Positions 55,837 through 64,000 of a stretch of 64,000 nucleotides of DNA are shown here, piece after piece. Each line of letters opens with the position of its first letter. The first letter of the stretch is position 1. The DNA is from Mixophyes australis (Eukaryota > Chordata > Amphibia > Anura > Limnodynastidae): the NCBI GenBank assembly GCA_036250195.1, contig JAVHZZ010000005.1:129331500-129395499 (forward strand). The letters are read 5' to 3'. The notes beneath the pieces were generated by a model that saw only the letters and a list, made by a program, of their open reading frames with translations, was not told the DNA's origin and searched no databases. The translations under genes were made by a program, and so were the position numbers.

Positions 55837-58275
55837 ATTGTTAATTAACTGAGTGCTTGTAACTTGAGGCTCAGGTAAAATCTTGGATAATCCTAGATCA
55901 CTTGACTGCTTTTATTTTCCTGAAACCCGAGTGGAAGGTGTCTCAAAACCACAGGCAAACCTCTCCCAGTTATCCTTAACAGTTTGTATTCTGCTGACAT
56001 TTTCTTGAATAGATTTAGTAGCGTACTGTAGTTCTTTTTGAACTGTGGACAACTCTGCTAGAATTTTTGGGTTTTGCTCCCATTGACCTTCATCTTTCTT
56101 TCCTTTTCCACTTATTGAATCTTGTTGGTCTGCCAGTGCAGATATCTCTATTTCAGCTTGGTCATGGGAAGCTCTTAACTATTGTACTTCTGTTTGAGAA
56201 GCTCGCTCTTCTGATGGTGATGTCTGAGCTAGGAGGATCTTGGCAACCAATTTATCATGCTGAATCTTTAATTCTTCATATTGAGTTTTATATTGCTTTC
56301 CAACATTTTCAACCTAGGATATGATCTTAATTTTCTCTTGTATATCTGTGACTTTGGCATCAAGTTCTTTCTGCAGATTTTCCTTCTCCTTCCTCAGTTT
56401 CACTGCTTCCTCTTTTGCACTTTGACATTGACCTTTATTTGTATTCTGGGCTGCAATTACCCTTGCAACATTAGTTTTCAACTTTCCATTCCCTTCAGTG
56501 AGTTTCTGTATTTGGGCCCTCTAACTTTTTACATTTTCCACAAGAAACTTCTTTTCCGCTAGCAACGTTTCTCTTTTCTTGTTGAGTTTGGAGTTAGATT
56601 CTTGCAACACCAACATATTTGCTTCAAGCTTCTGTATCTTAGCTTGAAGTTGCTTTATTTCACCGTTCACTTTTTCCTCATGTTCCTTCCGCGTCACATA
56701 ATCAGAACACATGTTTTTTGCATTTCTGCAACTGTGATTGCAATTCTACATGTATGATAGCTTCTTTAGTTATTTGATCTTGCAACTCTGCATTCACTGC
56801 AGCCTCGCTTTTCAGCCTTTCTTGTAAGCCTGCCTCTTCTCCAACCCCATTCTTCAGCTGCAACTGCAACTCTGATTTTAGAGCCATCTCCCTGTCCAAC
56901 TGAGCTTGCAGGGCTGCTTGCTTAGTAATCTCTCTCTGCAGCTCTGTCCGTATCTCAGTCAGGTCTTTTGCCTCACTCTCCAGTTGCTTCCTGATCACGG
57001 CTAGCTCAGCTTTAGCTTTCTCCAACTCTGTGGTCAGTGCGGCAGAGACTTGCAGGGGTGTTGTCAGCGGTATGTGGTTTTCCCGCAGACTGGCATTTTC
57101 GAGAGGAGAGAGCTTACTCTGTTTGCCTCCTCTTCACATTTTTGTGACACATCTGCCAACTGCTTCTCCAGTTGTATGATTCTTAACTGCACATCCTTCA
57201 TATCCTTTCCATGCTCCTGGCAAAGAGTGGAGGATGCTTGGAGAAGCATCATACCCTCCTATAGTGTCTTTTTCTCCAGCAGTAACTTGCCCTGCTACAG
57301 CTCATTTTTCATATGATTCTGCTGTGACTCTGCTAATTTTTGGCTTAGTTGAGCAATGGTCTCCTCGCAGGCTCTCCTGCTTTCTGCGTGCAGCTGTGCT
57401 GGGACATGACTACTTCCCATCTGCCCCTGCAGCAGGACTTTCTCAGCCTGTTGCTTCTCCTTTTCCCAAGTAATATTACTGCTCTTTACTATCATTTCAT
57501 CAAATTCCTTTTTAAGTGTGTCCCATTTTGCATCTGACCTTTTCTTCTCCCTGTCTGCAGTTACCAGAGCTTTTTGCTGCTCTGTCTTCAGTTTATCTTG
57601 TAGCACATTTATTTATCTTCCCATTTGCTCCATTCACTGCTGGTATTTTAAACATTCTACTTGTACGGCTTTAAACCTTGTTCCCACAATTTCTTTTTCT
57701 TGTTTCAGCCTCTCCATGGCCTGTTCCCGAGACCTCTCCTTCGCTTCAATAGAGCTCACGTTTTTACGGAAGGCTTCAAGGTCTTGTTTCTGTTACCTCC
57801 AAGACTCCTGTAGTTGCGTCCAGGCCTCCTTGAAGGCTGCCTGCTGTTGCCTCTGGATATCATCTAATTCTAGCTGTTGTTGTTGATTAATGGCGGATTG
57901 CTGGGCTATAGCGGATTTGTGGGCCATAGCAGCTTGCAGAAATTTTTTAAGCATGTCCTCCTTTTCAGGGCACTGCATCACAGTCTTTTCTCAGAGTTCA
58001 AACAAATGTGGATCTAGCCCTTTATCAGAAATAACTGCAGCATCTTGTAACAGCGGTTGTCTAATGACTGTCTGCTGAGCTGTAACAGTTTGTAGTATGT
58101 CTTTATTAGAAACATCCTCCTCTTTTAACCTAGCACAATGATGAGGGTCAAAAACTACCGCCACACAACGGTGCTCCAAATTCAGATTTTTGTCTCTCTC
58201 CATATTGTCACTTTGACACACCTGTATGCACTCTTTTTCGGTTGAGACAGTAGGCTTCTGCTTTTTCTTGCCCAT
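55837..58275 (-). pseudogene. Gypsy-like Gag with very long coiled coil
   Basis: Starts at the ATG at 58275 (MGKKKQKP). Continues for about 2.4 kb in the same general frame set with several stops and shifts: 57991-58320, 57793-57981, 57295-57606, 57064-57252, 56702-57025, 56521-56712 and on to 55840. Nearly all of it is Glu/Lys/Gln/Leu-rich with heptad patterns such as LQREITKQAALQAQLDRE and LQAKIQKLEANMLVLQES. It joins the zinc-knuckle frame. A conventional Gypsy capsid domain was not recognised. A Gag with 600 or more residues of coiled coil is unusual; it could be a captured host coiled-coil gene or a lineage trait. Confidence 0.6.
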
Positions 58276-59090
58276 TGTAGCTTGAGAAGCAGCCAATTTT
58301 ATCTTATACGAACAAAGCACTTACTTTATAGAAGGAGCACCTCACTTGACTTAAGAGGTGTGCTACTACAACACCCAGCATATATCACAAACTTTTTCTC
58401 TTTAAAGTCTCTTGCTCTTTTGTTTATGCACAGACACCTGCCACAACCAACTTGTGTTTTGCAGACATAACTTCAACACATATGTGGGTTTTCTTCCCAG
58501 TCTTAATGAACACAACTGCTTTCCATCAATTAACAAAACTCAGTCTTTGCATTGCAGAAACATATCTGTGCCAATAATGTGCTCATTTTTCTGAGATGTC
58601 TTGCTGCTCTTTGTAGAAGCCCCTTGGACATTGAAATAAATCACATCAACTGCAATGCAATGTTGCACTAATTCCATCTTTCTAAACATGGAGAATGGCT
58701 TCACAAACAAATTTGTATTGACTCTGCTTTAGAGCAATTAACAGACTCGGTCCATGAAACACTTGATTTCTTTGCCTTACACTTCTGTTTTTCAACACAA
58801 ATAGCCAGTTTTTACTGACAACATTTAACTCCTCTCAAATCATCATATTTGCAGAATATCTGTTTGAAAAGTATTTCACAGTAGGATTTATTTCTCACAT
58901 CCACGTGGTTCTCTGGATCCCACTGTTGCTGTGCATAAACATTCCAATTTTTTAGCTGCTTTTTTTCCCCCCACGGTGTCTGTCCCTTTTAAACTTTCCA
59001 AGCACACACACAGAGCTGGTTTCTTTAAGTATCTCCAAGACTGCTGCTATTCTTGATCTGCGCAGATCTTTGCAAACCAATTCTCCACCA
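58276..59090 (-). other. Gypsy-like element leader
   Basis: 815 bp between the Gag start and the LTR. Next to the LTR the minus strand reads TGGTGGAGAATTGG, a TGG-starting primer-binding-site candidate whose tRNA I cannot assign. No gene. Confidence 0.5.
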
Positions 59091-59222
59091 TGTAGTATAA
59101 TCAGGGGAACAGGTATCATCTCCTGGGTGAACAGCAGCAGTAAGAAACACGAGTCCAGAAATTTCAGAATAACAGCCACAGCCAGTTTATTCACCAGCTT
59201 GTAAACAGAAACAAAACACAAA
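59091..59222 (-). repeat. Gypsy-like element 5' LTR (partial)
   Basis: Aligns with 54026-54160 (about 90% by eye) and then passes into (AT)n. The outer part of the LTR is missing or replaced. Confidence 0.65.
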
Positions 59223-60104
59223 TATATATATATATATATATTTTGTGGCAAATAGGCATATTTGTCACAGTACCCCTATAAGGAAATAAGTAAAAACACA
59301 GCTAGCCTGCAGCAGAGCAGGCTACAGACAGGGTTACATTTTCCCTGGGATCCTCTTTCAGCACATACACACACAGGTGTTCCAGGTGGGTGTACTTGGT
59401 TTTTATTGCTGTGATTTGTTTGTAATGCTTGGGTGGAGGACAAAGACACTGTTTGTATTTGTTGGCAGGACCACCGATGCCAGTAAGTGGCCGGCTAGTA
59501 GTCACAGAACTATTGTATAGCCAGATGTATGTGGTGGGAGATTTTGTGATACTTTTGCTGGATATGACTGCTGTACCATCGCTGAAACTGTTTAGCCATC
59601 CTGACAACTGCTAATAAACAGTTAAATGGTTCAGCAGACCTGTGTGAGGCTCCAGTGAATGCATTACTTTATCACATGTGGTGTAAGAAGTGGGATCTGT
59701 AGGACAGCTAATACACGGCCATCCTCCCAGCCTCCAGATGCAAAGGTGATGTTAGGAACCCCTCCAGCCAGTACAGCAAAGCCCGGAGTCTGCTCCAAAA
59801 GCCTGGTGTTCACTCTTGCCCCTAGTGGTGGGGACAGGCTTGGCTGCAGACAAACAGAGGGTCGTGATATGTGCACTGGCTGGGGAGAACCCAGTAATAG
59901 AGTTACCAAGGCCGTAGATTAGGAAGTGCAGGAGGGAGTCAGGTGAGACACCGAGTGGATGGTGTCAAGACTGATATATCACCCGTGTCCACTGGAACAA
60001 ATGAAGGAACAGCTGATAGATAAGTCCCCTGATTCACAACAACTTCTGTACCGGTGTTTGTCTGGAAAGGAACAGAACTTGCAGTGATAGGTAAAGATGA
60101 TGAA

Positions 60105-60285
60105 ACTGAACGTTGGCAGTTGCCAGGGGTAACTGCAACCCACAGTACCGATGAGAGTATGGAGATTTAGGGGAAACAGTTCTTAGGCAGTTGCCAGGGT
60201 TAACTACAACCCACAGTACTGATGAGAGTATGGAGATTGGAGGGATACAGTTCCTAGGTGGTTGCCAGGGGTAACTACAATTACA
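60105..60285. repeat. ~66-bp tandem repeat, about 2.7 units
   Basis: Units with gttgccaggggtaactacaa, cccacagtactgatgagag and tatggagatt. Part of the LTR above. Confidence 0.85.
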
Positions 60286-60892
60286 GGCACACGGTGATAT
60301 ATGTAAACAGTCAAAAGTACCTGTGGTAAGGTTGAGTCCGGAGCCAGAGGGAGATCTGAGCGCAGAGATGCTGCAGGGGCTACGTCTCTGTATACAGGTT
60401 AGGATAAGCAGAGGAGCTGCAGATCACGCCGGAGCCATGCCTGGGAGCACGACTTTACCGGGGTCCGGGAGATAGTTGACTGGAACTGGTGGGTAGATAG
60501 TAGACTAGTCAGGAACCGAATCAGGTCTGGCAAACGGGATATTAACACAGAAGAAGAGTCAAAGCAGAGCCGAGACGGCACACATGGAAATACATGAAGA
60601 GTAGACAGGAACGGAAACAGTCAGGTACACGGGGATACAACTAGCCAGCAGGAAACAACAGGAACAGGTAACAGGGAAAACACAAGGGAGCAGAACACTA
60701 TGGTAAACGTATTACTGGCAATCCTGCAGAGGATTAGCCGGCTATCTAAGAAGAGTAGAACCAATAGGCTGCAAGTGATAATGAGGAAGCCAGGTGGGTG
60801 GAGTAAGAGAAACAGGCTGGCCTGGTGAGGCACTACATAGGAAATGACAGCATGATTGAGGGTAGATTCTGCCAGAGAACAGACCTAACTGA

Positions 60893-61068
60893 CCCTATCT
60901 AATCTATCTAGCTAATCTATCTGCCTATCTATTCTACCTAAACTAATCTATCTAAGAACTAAACTAACTACCTATCTAAACACCCAATATGGCTATCTAA
61001 TTACCTACCTAACTACCTACCTACCTATCCCTAGCTAACTATCTATCTACCTATCTAGCTAACTCTGA
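60893..61068. repeat. CTAT/CTAA-type tetranucleotide array
   Basis: Degenerate (ctatctaa/ctac)n microsatellite close to the end of the LTR. Confidence 0.9.
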
Positions 61069-61092
61069 CAAAGAGCACGGCGAGTCATAACA

Positions 61093-61559
61093 GGTGGCGA
61101 GTGGAGTCTGTTAAAAACCACTATAATGTATGAAACTGTTGTAATTCTCTGTTTCATATGTTGTTGGTGTGAAGAGACAACCCTGTGTACTGGGAACTGA
61201 TTAGCAGCTGTTTTGGTTGCAAAAGAAAGCAAAAGTTTAAACACTGCTGGTCATTGTAGTGCCACACTTGTTAAAGGTTCAAACTGTGAGTTGGGTGTGG
61301 TCCCCCCCCAAAAAAATGTTTGGGTTTGTTTGCTATTTACTAGTGAAGGTTTCTAAAGCACATGTCAGCTTTGGGGGAAAAAAGAAGGGGTTTTAAAAAA
61401 AAAAATTCTGGTAATTGTAGTGCCACACCTTCTGGGTCACTTAGTTGTGAATTGGGTGTGGTCCAGAAAGTTTTGTTGTTTATCTGAATGCTGAGAGAAG
61501 CTAGGTTTCATTTCCCAGCGCAAACTCCTGTGGGAATGGAAGACATTTAAAGAATCCTA
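61093..61559 (+). other. Leader of the first plus-strand Gypsy element
   Basis: 467 bp between the presumed LTR end and the Gag-like ORF. It has two diverged copies of a segment containing ggtcattgtagtgccacac / ggtaattgtagtgccacac and gttgggtgtggtcc. No gene. Confidence 0.45.
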
Positions 61560-61786
61560 GTGAATGTGGCAGCAGTGCAGGAAGAAAATACCCATTTTCT
61601 ACATGAGGAGATCGCTCAGCGCACCTATATAGACCTAACTGTGGACCAGGCTGGCGATTATCTGCAGCTGAAAACCACCATCTTAGCGAGGGTTGGAGTC
61701 ACCAGAGCAGAAGAGGCCCAACGATATCATGACTGGAGACTCTCCAAAGATTTACCGGCTGGGGCTCAGCTTGCTGAACTTGGTAG
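61560..61786 (+). pseudogene. Gypsy Gag fragment, SCAN-like capsid part
   Basis: About 75 codons ending at the next LTR. LTVDQAGDYLQLKTTILARVGVT resembles the SCAN/Gypsy capsid pattern in which an ...YxxLKxxILxRYGVT helix pair occurs. SCAN domains of vertebrate zinc-finger proteins derive from such Gags. The fragment is cut when the second Gypsy LTR begins at 61787; codons after that are LTR sequence. Confidence 0.6.
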
Positions 61787-62516
61787 TGTTACAAACCGCG
61801 GCTCCATGAAGGGCCGCCGCGGCTCGCTTCCTGCTGCCTCTGACGTCCCGGCCGTCACCATGATGACCAGGGACGTCACTTCCAACCTCTACGTCCCGGT
61901 TGCCTAGGCAACAACTGGGACGCTCTGTTTCCCCTGCCACAGCTCCCGGCCAGCTGTCTAATAGCCGGGTGCATGCACACATAGGGGTTTTAGGCTGCAC
62001 CTGTATTAGGAAGGGGGCTCGTTGGCACTCTGCTCCTATTGGTTCCCCTCACTATTTAGGGCAGTGAGGACTGAGCCTCACTGCCAGTTATAGCTTCCTG
62101 TGTAGCTAGGCTCCCTGTTCTCTTTTCCTGCTCCTGTTCTGAGTTCTCTAGTTTGATTTCCCGTGTATGACCCCTGGCTTGCTTCTGGACCTCGTTGGAT
62201 TGCCTGTGACCTTGACCTTAGCTTGTTCTCTGGATTCGTTTGCCTTCTGCCGGCCCCCGACCTTTGCCTGGACTTCACCCTGCTGTCTACTATTGCCCTC
62301 TGACCTCGGCCTGTTTACTGGACTCGGCTTCTACCTCCTATCTGGCCCTCGCCAGCGCTGTGGCGACATCATAAACTTGTACTATTCTGAGTTCAAGTCC
62401 TGGGGGCATCTGAGTACCTGCGAGCGCGTCCAGCTCTACGGGAAAGGCGACTTGCTATAGGTGAAGACCTTTTCTGCCTGTTCTGGCGTTTATGGTGTTC
62501 CCTGTCAGCCATAACA
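61787..62516 (+). repeat. Second Gypsy LTR (5')
   Basis: 730 bp, TGTTACAAACCG...GCCATAACA, GC-rich with many CpG. It is placed directly before a plus-strand Gypsy gag and inside the Gag fragment of the first element. No clear TATA box; a TATTTA lies near 62051. Confidence 0.7.
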
Positions 62517-62970
62517 TTGTAACTGACGAAAACACTTCTATTTGATCCCAGTCCAGCCCAAGTCATAGCAGGACAGATCGCAGGTGGTTCAGGACCTTTC
62601 GCTCAGATTGTCTGCTCAAGAAGAAGCCTCCAAGGCCTCACAAGCAACCCTGGCACCAGCCCCTGAGCCCAAATTGAACCTTCCAGACCGATTTTCCGGG
62701 GATAGGACCCTGTTCCGGAACTTTAAAGAAAGTTGCAAGCTATATTTCCGTCTCAGACCCCGTTCCTCGGGTTCGGAACAACAGAGGGTTGGTATAATTA
62801 TCTCCTTGCTCCAGGGCGATCCTCAATCCTGGGCGTTCAGTCTTACCGATGCTAGCCCCGCTTTGCAGTCCGTGGACGCCTTTTTCAACGCCCTTGGTCT
62901 CCTATATGATGATCCGAAACGGATGGCCTCCGCCGAATCACACCTAAGAGCGCTAAGACAAGGACGGCGT
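62517..62970 (+). pseudogene. Second Gypsy gag, N-terminal part
   Basis: Open from about 62572 with no convincing ATG (an altered start may lie near 62540). It encodes PKLNLPDRFSGDRTLFRNF and GIIISLLQGDPQSWAFSL, the retrotransposon-gag capsid pattern of Gypsy elements of the kind that gave the RTL/PEG10 genes. It is broken at LRQGRR (about 62970) by the L1-type sequence. No zinc knuckle remains. Confidence 0.75.
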
Positions 62971-64000
62971 GCCTTGTATGCACAGCCGACAGCTAGGGTT
63001 AGGGTGAACGGGGAATTGTCAGAGCCCTTTGTCATATCAAATGGTACCAGACAGGGCTGCCCCCGTCTCCGTTGATTTTTATTTTATATATGGAAGCATT
63101 GGCCCACTCTATCTGGGCTAATCCTGACATTTCTGGTTTAAGGATGGAGGACAAAAGTTTTAAATTAGCCCTTTTCGCAGACGATCTACTGGTTATCCTC
63201 ACCAATCCAGTGATCTCGATTCCTAATATACTATTAGAATCTCAGCAGTATGGTGAACTATCAGGCTTTAAAATCAACTATTCAAAATCGGTAGCACTTA
63301 ATATCTCTGCACCTGAGGCAGTAGTTGAAGGCCTGAAGCCAGCAATTCCCATTCTCATGGCATCCCTCAATACTTAAATATTTGGGGGTGTTTATCAACA
63401 AAGATAACTCAAAGATCTTTGAGGCAAACTTTATAACTATCACCAACACAATTTTTAGAGACCTGAGGAATTGGCTCCCAAAAGCCTTTTACCTGATCGG
63501 CAGAGTCAACGTGGTTAAAATTAATTTGTTGCCTCGTATATTTTACCTGCTCCATGCCCTTCTTATACATCTCCCCTCCTCGTGGTTCAAGACACTACAT
63601 AAAGCTGTCCGGGATTTTGTGTTGAAGGGTAGACGTCCCCGCTTTAAGCACGAAATACTTATATGCGTAAGCATGCTGGGGGAATACAACTCCCTCACTT
63701 TGCACTATATTATGATGCAGCTATGCTGAACAGGGTAATGGACTGGACGAGGCAGAGGTCGGACAAATAATGGGTTTGGATAGAGAGTTACGTTTCTGGC
63801 AAGTCACTCCAACTCGCACCCTGGCTGCACGTTCTCCCTAAAGTTACTCACCCGACTTTTAACCCAACTTTGGCTAGATGGGCCAGACTGTGTGCGACTC
63901 CTCACATCTACTCGCGGCACTCACCTTTGACTCCGATATTTGACAACCCGGACTTCCCCCCAGGCCTTACTAGACAGGCTTACAGACATTGGAAAGGGGC
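62971..64000 (+). pseudogene. L1-type LINE ORF2 fragment, 5' truncated, leaving the window
   Basis: Begins inside the reverse transcriptase: LYAQPTARVRVNG, NGTRQGCP (then a frameshift near 63060), LALFADDLLVILTNP with the catalytic ADD, YGELSGFKINYSKS, a further shift near 63378, then GRVNVVKINLLPRIFYLLHAL and on to the edge. It follows the same order as ORF2 of the LINE at 6385, but the sequence is clearly different, so it is another L1 subfamily. Truncation at the 5' end is the usual LINE outcome. Confidence 0.85.

Larger units (their letters stand above)
54026..59272 (-). mobile_element. Gypsy-like LTR element with long coiled-coil Gag, polymerase deleted
   Basis: Minus-strand element. 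The 5' LTR is at the right (59091 to about 59222) and the 3' LTR at the left (54026-54487); both contain tgtagtata and the stretch cagccacagccagtttatt. Internal: leader (58276-59080), coiled-coil Gag, zinc knuckle, protease-like domain, linker, then a purine tract. Reverse transcriptase, RNase H and integrase are missing between 54718 and the 3' LTR. The right LTR lacks the first ~270 bases of the left one and runs into (AT)n. A matching flanking duplication was not found. Confidence 0.7.
59273..61092 (+). repeat. Probable Gypsy LTR of a plus-strand element
   Basis: Begins TGTCACAGTACC and ends GAGTCATAACA, followed two bases later by TGGCGAGTGG, a possible primer-binding site, then a leader and a Gag-like ORF in plus orientation. 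If correct, the LTR is 1.8 kb, long but not unprecedented for this group. It contains a ~66-bp tandem repeat and a CTAT-rich array. The second LTR would lie beyond the window. Confidence 0.45.

Noticed and set aside
56067..57886. Plus-strand ORFs of up to 122 codons opposite the coiled-coil Gag
   Set aside because: They are antisense to the heptad-rich minus frames; Leu/Phe/Cys-rich composition is the expected complement of Glu/Lys/Gln codons.
1..64000. A host protein-coding gene, tRNA or rRNA
   Set aside because: I searched for splice-linked conserved ORFs, tRNA-like cloverleaf motifs and rRNA-like blocks by eye and saw none; every recognisable protein belongs to a mobile element.

Overview
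The window reads as vertebrate, most likely amphibian (frog-like), repeat-dense genomic DNA. I recognise no host gene, tRNA, rRNA or CRISPR array. The support is the mix of elements: class I endogenous retroviruses (ERVs) with LTRs and a CCHC Gag, an L1-type LINE, CR1 and Rex1-type 3' ends, a Penelope-like element (PLE) with a GIY-YIG nuclease, BED-finger hAT transposons, Ty3/Gypsy elements and foldback MITEs. The species is not proven.

Layout. 1-2166: 5' end (minus strand) of provirus ERV-A, cut by the window edge. 2167-3395: GC-rich unassigned sequence. 3396-10574: a full-length L1-like LINE (plus) between 17-bp target duplications. 10762-21536: a CR1 fragment split by a ~9.7 kb composite insertion whose frame is a minus-strand retrovirus, ERV-C. 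ERV-C has an LTR at 20432-20894 and a second LTR chopped into three pieces at 11282-16380. Only unfamiliar env-like ORF remnants remain between them, plus three MITEs. 23140-25594: a decayed hAT transposase (minus) interrupted by a solo LTR and a MITE. 25595-40117: a PLE (minus) whose 3' part was hit by ERV-B (26460-36320), a complete 9861-bp provirus. 40192-42996: a hAT-ended non-autonomous element with a perfect 8-bp duplication. 43680-53010: ERV pol remnants split by an outer hAT (44002-52238), which itself contains an inner hAT (46996-51424) and a Rex1-type LINE end. 54026-59272: a minus-strand Gypsy-like element with a very long coiled-coil Gag and no reverse transcriptase. 59273-64000: plus-strand nesting of a Gypsy LTR and gag, a second Gypsy LTR and gag, then an L1-type ORF2 fragment leaving the window.

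How the parts relate. Each element is a separate selfish unit, so the logic is stratigraphic, and nesting gives relative ages. ERV-B is among the youngest: its two 841-bp LTRs differ at only about ten positions by eye and sit between CTAT repeats. It keeps one open env frame, but gag and pol carry frameshifts, a stop and a changed polymerase active site. Its gag and pol lie in one frame separated by UAG, the gammaretroviral readthrough arrangement.

The least explained items are the coiled-coil Gag of the Gypsy-like element, the unidentified envelope-like ORFs of ERV-C, the atypical cysteine spacing in the ERV-B Env, and a decayed hammerhead-ribozyme-like motif in the PLE. All coordinates were read by eye; identity figures are estimates.
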